From positions 107,734 to 171,733 of the forward strand of contig NZ_JALPZO010000144.1 of assembly GCF_023507745.1 (NCBI RefSeq): a stretch of DNA of 64,000 nucleotides. The letters are read 5' to 3'. Below, in pieces: positions 1 to 8,658 of this stretch (the stretch's first letter is position 1; each line of letters starts with the position of its first letter). Origin of the DNA: Vreelandella olivaria (GTDB lineage: Bacteria; Pseudomonadota; Gammaproteobacteria; Pseudomonadales; Halomonadaceae). The notes below the pieces were generated by a model. That model was given only the letters and a program-made list of their open reading frames with translations, did no database searches and had not been told where the DNA came from. The position numbers and the translations under genes were made by a program.

Positions 1-834
1 AACACTCACCCCCAGGCCTGCTGCCGTAGCATCTTTAAAGCGCAGTACAGCCAGAGAGCGGGCAAATGCCAAGGCAGCCAGAAACCCCATGACCAGCCCG
101 ATACCCAATATCTGTACTGCCCCGGAAGGACGGGCATTGAGCGACCCCACTGTCCAGGGATAGGCCGCATTGGCGGTATCAATAGGTACCCGCGCCAGCA
201 TCAATTGTGTCATAGCACCGAAAACAGCGCCCACACCAATCCCTGCAATGATAAAGCGATACCCCTGCGTGCCACTTCCGGCAGCAAGTCCAAACGTCAG
301 CACCGCCGCGGTTATACCGCCACTGAGCGCCATCACAGGTGGCGCCAGCGAGAACCCCACACCGATAACCGAGGCCACAGCGAAAGCCGTTGCCCCATTG
401 TCGATGCCGATAATCCCTGGCGTTGCCAGCCGGTTACGCGCCAGGGTTTGCATCAGAATTCCTGCCAGAGCAAACGCAGCCCCCGTAAAGCAGGCAGCTG
501 CCAGCCTGGGCAGCCTTAACTCCTGCACCATAAAAGAGGTCATCATATCGCCGTTCCCCAGCATGGCCTGGATAACATCCAGGGGGGACAGGGTCACACT
601 GCCAAAACTGAGATAAGCAAGGCAGGCGAAACAGAGCACCAATCCTAACCCCATATTAACAGTCAGCGCACGGCGCTCCACCAGTATGCTGTATGGCTGC
701 CCGGACCACTGCCAGGCAAAGCGCCAATAGCCTGTTGGAGCTTCCACCGGCACCGCCCCTGCTGAAGAGGCCTGGCGTATGCTGCGTTCACTCATCAGTG
801 TCACAGGAAAAAATCTCATGGGATTGAACTTCAT
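1..834 (-). CDS. FecCD-family iron-siderophore ABC permease (3' part cut by window edge)
   Basis: Reading the minus strand from position 834 gives an open frame of 278 codons that runs off the left edge. After an N-terminal stretch of about 60 residues come hydrophobic segments and the FecCD hallmark region around residues 104-140 (ELRLPRLAA, then GILMQTLARNRLATPGIIG), the conserved QxxxRNxLAxP block of this permease family. It should pair with the neighbouring permease as the inner-membrane channel of a siderophore importer. It starts 7 bases after the neighbour's stop, so the two are cotranscribed. The first ATG is at 834; later in-frame ATGs at 819 and 795 are possible and none has a clear Shine-Dalgarno. 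The C-terminal part lies outside the window. Confidence 0.9.
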   Translation of the reverse strand, partial: MKFNPMRFFPVTLMSERSIRQASSAGAVPVEAPTGYWRFAWQWSGQPYSILVERRALTVNMGLGLVLCFACLAYLSFGSVTLSPLDVIQAMLGNGDMMTSFMVQELRLPRLAAACFTGAAFALAGILMQTLARNRLATPGIIGIDNGATAFAVASVIGVGFSLAPPVMALSGGITAAVLTFGLAAGSGTQGYRFIIAGIGVGAVFGAMTQLMLARVPIDTANAAYPWTVGSLNARPSGAVQILGIGLVMGFLAALAFARSLAVLRFKDATAAGLGVSV

Positions 835-841
835 TGCATAC

Positions 842-1855
842 TCACAACATGGGCAGCCTGCGTGCACGCACCACGGCAATCAGCACCGGCGCACCACATA
901 AAGCCGTTAATACGCCAAGCGGTAATTCAGACGGAGCAACCACAACACGGGAGACGATATCGGCGGCCAGCACAATCAATGGGCCGATAGGCAGGCAAAA
1001 CAGCAAGGTACGGCGAATGTCAGAACCAGCAAAAGCACGCGCAACAAACGGAACCACCAGGCCTACAAAAGCGATGGGGCCGGCAATGGCCGTGGCAGCC
1101 CCTACCAACATGGCGACACACAGCACGACCAGTGCCCGGATCAACTGGGGATGATGCCCCAACCCTGTAGCCATCCGCTCCCCCAACGCCAGCGCGGCAA
1201 GAGGCCGGGCAATCAGTGCCACCAATAGCCCAGACACCACAAGGCTTGGCAACACGGAAAGCAGGTCATCCAACCGTCTTCCCGCCAGGCTTCCTACCAC
1301 CCAGAAGCGAATCTCATCAGCAGCGCGCTGATCGTAGAGCAGAATCAGTGATGTCATTGAGCCAAGCAGACCGGAAAAAGCAGCCCCCGCCAGCACTAAG
1401 CGAACCGGATCATTGCCCACACCGCGCAAACGGGCAACGCTTAACACACACAGGCAACCTACCAGTGCTCCTACCTGGGCAACCGAAATACGCAAGGTTG
1501 CGGCGCTTCCCCCCAGCACCAATGCCAGGGCGATGGCAAAGGCCGCACCAGCGCTAACCCCCAGCAATCCCGGTTCGGCAAGGGGGTTACGTGCCACAGC
1601 CTGTAGCAGTGCGCCCGCCACCCCCAATGCCAACCCAACGGCAATACCAATCAAGGTACGCGGGGCACGCAGCTCCCAAACAACAAAACGGGCATCACTA
1701 TCACCCGTCCCACTCAATACTTCCAGCGCGCGTAATGGCCCAACGCTGCCAGCGCCTATCAATAAACTAACGAGACTCACCGCCACAAGGGCGGTGAGCA
1801 ATAATATTAAGGCTGTTCTTTGATCCAGCCGTTGGGCCAGTTTGAGAACCTTCAC
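842..1855 (-). CDS. FecCD-family iron-siderophore ABC transporter permease
   Basis: 337 residues with about nine hydrophobic segments. The family motif is present at residues about 77-104 (ALLQAVARNPLAEPGLLGVS), and a GLVVPFVAR block lies near residue 260 where relatives usually read VPH. It is an inner-membrane subunit of a ferric-siderophore importer of the BtuC/FepD type. The start is GTG at 1855, and its first bases overlap the TGA stop of the binding-protein gene (GTGA), so translation is probably coupled. Together with the partial permease downstream it would make a heterodimeric channel. The ATPase subunit is not visible and may lie beyond the left edge. Confidence 0.93.
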   Translation of the reverse strand: MKVLKLAQRLDQRTALILLLTALVAVSLVSLLIGAGSVGPLRALEVLSGTGDSDARFVVWELRAPRTLIGIAVGLALGVAGALLQAVARNPLAEPGLLGVSAGAAFAIALALVLGGSAATLRISVAQVGALVGCLCVLSVARLRGVGNDPVRLVLAGAAFSGLLGSMTSLILLYDQRAADEIRFWVVGSLAGRRLDDLLSVLPSLVVSGLLVALIARPLAALALGERMATGLGHHPQLIRALVVLCVAMLVGAATAIAGPIAFVGLVVPFVARAFAGSDIRRTLLFCLPIGPLIVLAADIVSRVVVAPSELPLGVLTALCGAPVLIAVVRARRLPML

Positions 1856-2778
1856 GGCAACAGCGCTTCCTCGATATCGTCCAGAATCGCCTGGGCTGCC
1901 AGTGGCCCATTAGCGCTGGACCATAACTGACCATCCACGGGCACAACCTGATCATTCTGAACCACATTCAATCGGGCGAAGGCGTTACTCTGTCTGGCGG
2001 CATCCAATGCTGCCTGCCCATCTTCATTAAGCGTGGCCAGGAATAGCCAGTCGGCATCCACCAGGGAAAGGTTCTCCAGGCTAAGTACATCACTGTGCCC
2101 GGCATCCTCCGGCACAAGACCATCATCCTGAATATCCAGGCCAACCTGGGCAAGCATACCGGTTGAGAACAGCTTCTCTGACATGACCATCGGCCCTGCT
2201 GGCATCCAGCGCACCAGGAAGGCAGAACCACCTACGCCAGCCTCTTCCAAGGTCTGTGCCAGTTCAGAAGCACGCTGCTCTACCGCGGTAATAGCATCAT
2301 CCACTTCCACCTCGCGGTTCAACGCCTGACCAAATAGCCGTGCTTCATCTTTCCAGTTGTCAGGCGCCATGCCCTGTACTGACGGCGCCACCGTGGGAGC
2401 AATGCGCGATAACAGTTGGTACTGCTCGGCAGTCAGATTTGGTGCCGCCAGAATCAAGTCAGGCTGCAAACGCAGGACGGCTTCAATATTGATTTCCCGT
2501 ACGACACCCACAATCTCCAGTGAGGAGGTGTCCGTATGCTCACCGATATAAGTAGCCACACCGGAACCGCCACGGGTTGTCACTGCGCCAAGCGGGGTAA
2601 TGCCCGCAGCAAGAGAAGCGTCCAGTGCACCTTCGTAAAGCGTCACCACGCGTGTAGGGGTACCTTCAACCTCCACCTCACCGAAGGCCGTCTCCAGTAC
2701 ACGGGCCTGGGCCTGATTGATCATCAAACCACCCAGTAGCACCCCAGCCAGACCAAACCGCCGTATGCTTCTTAACAT
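1852..2778 (-). CDS. Periplasmic siderophore-binding protein (FepB/FhuD type)
   Basis: 308 residues from ATG 2778, preceded by AAAGGG at good spacing. This start is preferred over the upstream ATG at 2844 because it begins a normal signal peptide (basic MLRSIRRFG, hydrophobic core, likely cleavage after QAQA) and because a candidate Fur site lies just upstream. The mature part has the layout of the Peripla_BP_2 family: an early RVVTLYEGALD strand-helix, PDLILAAPNLTAEQYQLL in the middle and a long linking helix. It should deliver ferric siderophore to the two permeases encoded downstream. The siderophore type cannot be read from the sequence. Confidence 0.9.
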   Translation of the reverse strand: MLRSIRRFGLAGVLLGGLMINQAQARVLETAFGEVEVEGTPTRVVTLYEGALDASLAAGITPLGAVTTRGGSGVATYIGEHTDTSSLEIVGVVREINIEAVLRLQPDLILAAPNLTAEQYQLLSRIAPTVAPSVQGMAPDNWKDEARLFGQALNREVEVDDAITAVEQRASELAQTLEEAGVGGSAFLVRWMPAGPMVMSEKLFSTGMLAQVGLDIQDDGLVPEDAGHSDVLSLENLSLVDADWLFLATLNEDGQAALDAARQSNAFARLNVVQNDQVVPVDGQLWSSANGPLAAQAILDDIEEALLP

Positions 2779-2810
2779 TGAGAGACCCTTTGAAATTACA
2801 ATTGACATAA

Positions 2811-2825
2811 TAGTAACGATTCTCA
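2811..2825 (-). promoter_or_regulatory. Candidate Fur box upstream of the binding-protein operon
   Basis: On the minus strand this reads TGAGAATCGTTACTA, matching 11 of 15 positions of the 7-1-7 Fur consensus TGATAATCATTATCA. It lies 32 bases upstream of the chosen start at 2778, where a Fur repressor site would cover a promoter. It is weaker than the site serving the receptor gene, so support is moderate. Confidence 0.5.
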
Positions 2826-2972
2826 AAAGCAAACGCACATGCATTCCACAGAATCTTACGTTCGATCATCTGCAACCTTATGAAAAATTGCAGGTTGTCA
2901 AAATCGCAACACCATGTTCCGTAGTAACGGCTCGCACTTGTGAACTTTTCTCAATAAAATCCATCGCCGACA

Positions 2973-2987
2973 TGATAATCAATATCA
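2973..2987 (+). promoter_or_regulatory. Fur box upstream of the TonB-dependent receptor
   Basis: TGATAATCAATATCA matches the 7-1-7 Fur consensus TGATAATCATTATCA at 14 of 15 positions. It sits 34 bases upstream of the receptor start codon in the divergent intergenic region, as expected for iron-responsive repression. This is the strongest regulatory call in the locus. Confidence 0.85.
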
Positions 2988-3021
2988 TTAGAAAATAGCT
3001 ATCGTCATCAAGGGGATCTCC

Positions 3022-5223
3022 ATGCCGCGTTTCAGTCGCCACGCCTTAGCCAGCGCCATCACACTTGCTGTTGCTTCCACCGGAGTTCAGGCCCAGGAGA
3101 GCAGCGCTCTTAGTGATCTGGTCGTGACGGCTTCAGGCTATGAGCAATCACTCAGAAATGCTCCCGCCAGCATCTCCGTTATTACCCGTGAGGAGTTGGA
3201 GCAGAAACAGTTCACCAATGTCGCTGAAGCGATTTCCGACGTACCTGGCGTCGATGTTCGCTCTGGGACAGGTAAAACCGGCGGGCTGAATATCTCAATT
3301 CGAGGTATGCCCAGCAGCTATACCCTGATTCTAATTGATGGGCGGCGCCAAAACACATCCGGTGACGTCACCCCTAATGGCTTTGGTGAAACATCCACCA
3401 GTTTTATGCCACCTCTTTCAGCCATTGAGCGCATCGAAGTTATCCGAGGCCCCATGTCAACACTATATGGCTCAGATGCCATGGGCGGGGTAATCAACAT
3501 TATTACCCGCCGTGTAGGCGACGAGTGGGCGGGTTCCGTTACGGTTGAAAATTCGTTCCACCAGAATCGGGATGAGGGTAACACCTCCGCCATCAACCTT
3601 TATACGTCGGGCCCTCTGGTCGAAGACACCATTGGCCTACAGCTACGTGGCCGCCTGTTTGACCGCGATAATTCCGAACGCATGATCGAGAATAGCTCTG
3701 GGCGCGACCCGCGCCCTACTGAGGCACGCATTTACTCCATTGGCGGACGCCTGAACGTAACGCCAGATGCAACCAACGAATTCTGGCTGGATATGGAGCG
3801 TTCACGCCAAACTTACGATAACAGCGATGGGCGCCTCGGTAATCTGGACGGCTCAAATCCAAATAATCCAGATCAAGTTTACGGCTACGAAGACGAGTTA
3901 CGCTTCAACCGCGATCAGATTGCCATTGGCCACACTGGGCGCTTTGAAGCCGGCACATGGGAAAGCAGTATCAGCCACAATGAGACAGAAACCCTGGGAC
4001 GCACCCTTCCTGCTGGCGACGCCCCTGACTATGGTTATGTAGCAGAAGGTGGCGAACCACGCCTTCTTGAAAACCGTGACATTGTTGTCGACAGTAAGTT
4101 TGTCGCCCCTATTGGAGATCATATGGTCACCATCGGCGGCCAATATATCGATGCCAGACTGGAAGATGGTACCGCGGGTAACGAAAGCTTTGAGCAGAAT
4201 AGTTGGGCAGCTTTCGTTGAAGATGAATGGTTGCTGCGTGATGACCTAGCGCTGACACTGGGCGGCCGTTATGAGAACCACGACGCCTTTGGGGGCCACT
4301 TCAGCCCTCGCGGCTATCTGGTGTGGAACACAAACGACAGCTGGACACTGAAAGGTGGTATTAGCCAGGGTTATAAAACACCAACACTGAATCAGTTGCA
4401 CGATGGTATTAATGGCTTCGGTGCCCAGGGCGCGACCGTTAACATCGGTACTCCCGACCTGGAGCCAGAAAAAAGCACCAACTACGAAATTGGCGCGATC
4501 TATGACAATCTGGACGGCTTCTCTGCCGGTGCCACCGTCTTCTTCACGCAGTTCCGTGACCGTATTGCTGATGCCGATGATATCCCCAACTGTCAATTTA
4601 TCGACAGTGATGGCAATACTCCCAATGCAGGGCTTGCCAACTGCCTAAGCGTGGGTAACTTTACCCAGCAGGAAAGTTTTGGTCAGTTAACCAATATTGA
4701 TCGTGCTGAGACGCGCGGCATAGAGCTGACAGCCAATTACCAAATCGCACCAGCATGGCATATCAGTGGCGGTTACACCTTTACTGACTCTGAAATTACG
4801 TCTGGTGACAACGAGGGGATGATTCTAACCAACACCCCGAAACATAAGCTCACCGCCGACCTGACCTGGGCCATTAATGATCGCTGGAGCACCACGCTGG
4901 AAGGTGAGTACTACTCTTCCCGTGAACGCTTCTCTGCTGGGCTGCCCACCACTGGCGAAACACTCTCACTGTATGAGCAGTTGGGTAACAAGCTGGATAG
5001 TTATGAGCTATTCAACCTGCGTAGCACCTACCGCTTCTCTGATAGTGTTCGCTTAACGGGCACCATCTATAACCTGCTGGACAAGGACTTCACCGCCTAC
5101 GATACCTTCGAACATAATGGAGATACGTACGCAGCCTACCGCTATACCCAAACCGGCCGTTCGACTGAAGGTGTTGCACTCGACGGGCGCAGTTTCTGGT
5201 TATCAGCCACCTATGAGTTTTAA
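3022..5223 (+). CDS. TonB-dependent siderophore receptor (FepA/CirA-like)
   Basis: 733 residues, close to FepA (about 750). A signal peptide ends near VQAQES. A TonB-box-like stretch (SDLVVTAS) follows, then the plug domain, with the signature RIEVIRGPMSTLYGSDAMGG at about residues 137-156, also found in catecholate receptors such as CirA and FepA. The rest is the 22-strand barrel, ending in the outer-membrane signature aromatic residue (TYEF). An AAGGGGAT ribosome site precedes ATG 3022. It brings ferric siderophore across the outer membrane and should feed the divergent binding protein and permeases. Catecholate specificity is inferred from the plug signature only. Confidence 0.93.
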   Translation: MPRFSRHALASAITLAVASTGVQAQESSALSDLVVTASGYEQSLRNAPASISVITREELEQKQFTNVAEAISDVPGVDVRSGTGKTGGLNISIRGMPSSYTLILIDGRRQNTSGDVTPNGFGETSTSFMPPLSAIERIEVIRGPMSTLYGSDAMGGVINIITRRVGDEWAGSVTVENSFHQNRDEGNTSAINLYTSGPLVEDTIGLQLRGRLFDRDNSERMIENSSGRDPRPTEARIYSIGGRLNVTPDATNEFWLDMERSRQTYDNSDGRLGNLDGSNPNNPDQVYGYEDELRFNRDQIAIGHTGRFEAGTWESSISHNETETLGRTLPAGDAPDYGYVAEGGEPRLLENRDIVVDSKFVAPIGDHMVTIGGQYIDARLEDGTAGNESFEQNSWAAFVEDEWLLRDDLALTLGGRYENHDAFGGHFSPRGYLVWNTNDSWTLKGGISQGYKTPTLNQLHDGINGFGAQGATVNIGTPDLEPEKSTNYEIGAIYDNLDGFSAGATVFFTQFRDRIADADDIPNCQFIDSDGNTPNAGLANCLSVGNFTQQESFGQLTNIDRAETRGIELTANYQIAPAWHISGGYTFTDSEITSGDNEGMILTNTPKHKLTADLTWAINDRWSTTLEGEYYSSRERFSAGLPTTGETLSLYEQLGNKLDSYELFNLRSTYRFSDSVRLTGTIYNLLDKDFTAYDTFEHNGDTYAAYRYTQTGRSTEGVALDGRSFWLSATYEF

Positions 5224-5271
5224 CCAGCTCTCGCTATAAGGTTCTTTTTACTGTTTCAATGCTGACTTATT

Positions 5272-5296
5272 GCCCCGGCAACGCCGGGGCTTTTTT
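5272..5296 (+). terminator. Rho-independent terminator of the receptor gene
   Basis: GCCCCGGC pairs perfectly with GCCGGGGC across a three-base loop and is followed by six T. It lies 48 bases after the receptor stop codon. Confidence 0.88.
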
Positions 5297-5496
5297 ATAG
5301 ATACTTGACGAGCATCACTCCGCTGGCGTGCAAGCATGTCACAATACACCCATCAACCTGGAAGTGTGGCTGCACACGGTACCCAGAGAAAGACGATAGA
5401 GCGCTGCCTTACACGTAACACAAATGCCTATTATTTTCATTAGCGCATAATAGATGGCACAATATAGCCACCACCTTTGCCCAATGGGCCCACACC

Positions 5497-6411
5497 ATGT
5501 ATGATTTTGATGAACTTGCAGCGTTTGCCGATGTAATGGCAACTGGCAGCCTAACCCGTAGTGCACAAAAGCTGGGGCTTGCAAAATCGACGCTTAGCCG
5601 ACGTATCAGCCAGCTTGAGGCAAGGCTGGAGCAGCCGTTACTGAGACGCCAGGCAAACCGTCTGATACCCACGGAAGCGGGTTTACTGTTTCATACCTAC
5701 TGCACCGAACTGCTGGCGATGGCCGCCCATAGCCAAGAGGCACTGGCTGAGTTGCAGCAGGAAATCAGTGGGAAAGTCACCCTTGAAGTGCATGGGGCAC
5801 TTGCCCGGGGCTGGATGGCAAGCGTGGTGGACGCATTTTTAAACCGCCACCCCAAGATTGAGCTAACGCTGTATACCCGAGAAACACCACCCACAAAAAT
5901 GCATAGTAATAGTGTGCATATATGGCTTGGCGCCACCCATGAGTGTGGTTTGAATCAAGAACGACTGGGGCACTTAACACGGGGCCTCTATGCCAGTCCA
6001 CACTATTTATCAAAAGCAGGTCCTCTGGATCACCCCAGCCAGTTGCACCAGCACGCCTGGATTGATCTGCTGGATACGGCATCATCAGGCCTGCCACTAC
6101 GCCATCCAAAGCATGAGGAGTATGTCTTTAGCCCGCCCCACTCAAGGCTCAGAGTCGATTTAACTCTACTCCATATTGATGCCATCGCTTATGGTCAGGG
6201 TATCGGCCTACTCCCCCACTGGCTGGTAGAAAGACGCGAGCACCACCACCCTGGTGAACTGATTAACTGTTTACCCGGCTGGGAGCCAGCGCCCCTTCCT
6301 ATCACCATGCTCTATGCCTATGGTCATCAGTCGCGCAGGGTGAACGCACTGCTGAATTTTTTGCGTGAACAGGTACCTTCACAATGGCAAGGCGTTGCCA
6401 CACTGGTATAA
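5497..6411 (+). CDS. LysR-family transcriptional regulator
   Basis: 304 residues. The winged helix-turn-helix is at residues about 3-60 (FADVMATGSLTRSAQKLGLA, then STLSRRISQLEARL), typical of LysR regulators. The remainder is a co-inducer-binding domain of the substrate-binding type. The ATG at 5497 has no strong ribosome site, but the HTH begins at the normal distance from it. The next gene, an AEC transporter, begins 89 bases downstream on the same strand and is a plausible target. The effector is unknown. About 200 bases upstream hold no gene that I can see. Confidence 0.88.
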   Translation: MYDFDELAAFADVMATGSLTRSAQKLGLAKSTLSRRISQLEARLEQPLLRRQANRLIPTEAGLLFHTYCTELLAMAAHSQEALAELQQEISGKVTLEVHGALARGWMASVVDAFLNRHPKIELTLYTRETPPTKMHSNSVHIWLGATHECGLNQERLGHLTRGLYASPHYLSKAGPLDHPSQLHQHAWIDLLDTASSGLPLRHPKHEEYVFSPPHSRLRVDLTLLHIDAIAYGQGIGLLPHWLVERREHHHPGELINCLPGWEPAPLPITMLYAYGHQSRRVNALLNFLREQVPSQWQGVATLV

Positions 6412-6500
6412 CCCCCTCGCAAACCCCATCGCCGATTCACCTTGCCAGTTAACCGCTGCATTACCGACAATAGGCAGCTTGAGATTGCCAAGGAACAAGA

Positions 6501-7376
6501 ATGCTTGCCGAACTGTTTGCCGTGATGGCCCCTGTTCTCGCCGGTGCAGGGCTGGGCTTTCTATGGGTTCGATTAGGGCACCCCTACCCTGTCGATTTTG
6601 TTACCCGTCTGGTTTTTAACATTGGAACTCCGTCGCTGGTACTGGCGTCTTTATCGGGCGCTGATATCGATGCCTCTACCTTCGGCCGCACCATGCTGGC
6701 TACTTCTCTGGTTATTCTCACCATGGGAGCCACCACATTTATTGTTGCCAGGCTGTTGCGTCGCCCCTGGCGGGTGCTTCTGGCTCCAATGATGTATCCC
6801 AATACCGGCAATATGGGCCTGCCGGTAGTGCTTTACGCCTTTGGCAGTGCCGGTTTTGCCTATGGGATTACTATAATGGTCACCGTTTCACTGTTTCAGT
6901 TCACGCTGGGTGCAGCACTTAGCAGTAAAGGTAACCCTCTTATAACACTGGTAAAAACCCCCACAGTGTATGCCATTCTCATTGCTATGGGGCTACTGCT
7001 AACCAATACTTCCCTCCCGCCCTGGCTGGCCAATACAGTGGACCTCATGTCCGGCTTTACCGTACCGCTAATGCTGATCACACTCGGGGTTTCTCTGGCC
7101 AGTATCCAGGTAACGAGCCTGCGTTCAGGGTTGGGCTTCAGCCTTGTGCGCATACCACTTGCAGCGGCCACTGCCTGGTTGATTGCCGAGTGGATAGGAT
7201 TACCCCCCTTGGCCCAAAGCATTCTGGTCGTTCAAATGTGTATGCCCGTGGCGGTAATCAACTATTTATTTGCCCAGCGGGCCCAGCGCGACCCAGGCTA
7301 TGTTGCCAGCCTGGTGTTTTGCTCTACCTTGCTTGCGCTCTTTTACCTGCCCGTGCTTTTAGCAATGCTAATATAA
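6501..7376 (+). CDS. AEC-family (auxin efflux carrier type) permease
   Basis: 291 residues with about ten hydrophobic segments, arranged as two halves of five as in AEC transporters. Conserved pieces are visible: VFNIGTPSLVLASL near residue 38, MYPNTGNMGLPVVLYAFG near 97 and a VVQMCMPVAVINYLFAQ segment near 243. Bacterial members export or exchange small carboxylates such as malate and malonate; the substrate here cannot be predicted. AAGGAAC precedes ATG 6501. The LysR gene upstream may regulate it. Confidence 0.86.
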   Translation: MLAELFAVMAPVLAGAGLGFLWVRLGHPYPVDFVTRLVFNIGTPSLVLASLSGADIDASTFGRTMLATSLVILTMGATTFIVARLLRRPWRVLLAPMMYPNTGNMGLPVVLYAFGSAGFAYGITIMVTVSLFQFTLGAALSSKGNPLITLVKTPTVYAILIAMGLLLTNTSLPPWLANTVDLMSGFTVPLMLITLGVSLASIQVTSLRSGLGFSLVRIPLAAATAWLIAEWIGLPPLAQSILVVQMCMPVAVINYLFAQRAQRDPGYVASLVFCSTLLALFYLPVLLAMLI

Positions 7377-7468
7377 CCTTAGCAAGGGAACCCCTACCGA
7401 GGAGCAGAGTCACTGCTAGACTAATGACGATCTTACCGTGGGCAACAACGACAACAGGAGGGAACACT

Positions 7469-8632
7469 ATGCAGGCTGTACACCAGGAGGCCTTAATCAC
7501 TCACTGGTACGCCCCAGCTGTTAGTGGTCTGCTGCTGGCAGGCTCTATCAACATAGCGCAGGCCGAAGTGACTCACGAGTCGATTGCCACCGAGCATTTT
7601 AATATCTCTATTGAGCGTGTGGCTGATGGGTTTCAGCACCCCTGGGCGGTGGCAGTACTCCCTGATGGCCGCTATTTGGTTAGCGAGCGCAATGGACAAT
7701 TAAACCTGGTTGCCCCTGATAGCGGCCAGACCCAGGTGCTGGAAGGGATGCCCTCGGTTAACCACCACGGGCAGGGGGGGCTGCTCGATGTAGTGCTGCA
7801 TCCATCCTTTGGTGATGAAGCGCATAACTGGATCTACTTCACCTGGAGTAAGCCTGACGGTAACAACAGCCGCTCTGCTCTCTCCCGCGTTAAGTGGCAA
7901 AACGACCAGCTAGGCGAGGTAGAACACTTATTTGAGCAGGATCGCGCCTCCTCCCCTGGCCGCCACTATGGATCGCGCCTGGCCTGGTTGGAAGATGGCA
8001 CGCTGTTAATGAGTATCGGTGACCGTGGGGTTGATCCATCCAGAGCCCAGGCCAGTGATGATCATGCGGGTACGACACTCCGTCTCACTGACACCGGAGG
8101 AGTACCCGATGACAACCCTTATGTCGATGACAACAGCACGCTGGATGAAATCTACACCACCGGTAACCGCAATATTCAGGGCATGGTAGTGCTGAGCGAC
8201 GGAGAGCCCTGGGCGTCCGAGCATGGTCCCCGCACTGGTGATGAGCTGAACCATATCAATCCAGGTAATAATTATGGCTGGCCCGACGTTAGCCTGGGCA
8301 ACGATTACGCCACCAACGAACCCATCGGTGAAGACACCCTACCCGGTATGGTTGACCCGGCCTATGTCTTTGAAGGCCGTTTTGCCCCCTCTGGCCTGGC
8401 AGAAGTGACAAGTGATGCCTTTGGCCCTTGGCAGGGCCACCTGTTGGCAGGCGGCTTAGGTAGTGAAAAGCTACTGCGTCTTTCACTTGAAGGTGATCAA
8501 ATTATCAATGAAGAGCTTATTCTTGAAGGCCAGATCGGTAGAATTCGGGATGTTCGCCAGGGGCCAGACGCCATCTACCTGCTAACGGATAGCAACCAAG
8601 GCGGCCTTTATCGGCTGCGAGTCGTCGACTAA
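7469..8632 (+). CDS. Periplasmic PQQ-dependent sugar dehydrogenase (YliI/Asd type)
   Basis: 387 residues from ATG 7469, which follows a strong AGGAGGGAAC. The open frame extends further upstream, but that part overlaps the AEC gene and looks non-coding. A signal peptide ends around NIAQAE. The six-bladed GSDH propeller is marked by HHGQGGLLDVVLHP, SIGDRG and YTTGNRNIQGM, and by WASEHGPRTGDELN with NPGNNYGWPD. These are PQQ- and calcium-binding segments of soluble aldose dehydrogenases. It would oxidise aldoses in the periplasm. Some members of this family lack PQQ, so activity depends on cofactor supply, which the window does not show. Confidence 0.88.
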   Translation: MQAVHQEALITHWYAPAVSGLLLAGSINIAQAEVTHESIATEHFNISIERVADGFQHPWAVAVLPDGRYLVSERNGQLNLVAPDSGQTQVLEGMPSVNHHGQGGLLDVVLHPSFGDEAHNWIYFTWSKPDGNNSRSALSRVKWQNDQLGEVEHLFEQDRASSPGRHYGSRLAWLEDGTLLMSIGDRGVDPSRAQASDDHAGTTLRLTDTGGVPDDNPYVDDNSTLDEIYTTGNRNIQGMVVLSDGEPWASEHGPRTGDELNHINPGNNYGWPDVSLGNDYATNEPIGEDTLPGMVDPAYVFEGRFAPSGLAEVTSDAFGPWQGHLLAGGLGSEKLLRLSLEGDQIINEELILEGQIGRIRDVRQGPDAIYLLTDSNQGGLYRLRVVD

Positions 8633-8658
8633 CGGCTAACTACCACCATGGATGTGCG

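Noticed and set aside
7190..7468. Upstream extension of the sugar dehydrogenase
   Set aside because: Overlaps the AEC gene; a strong ribosome site and signal peptide start at 7469.
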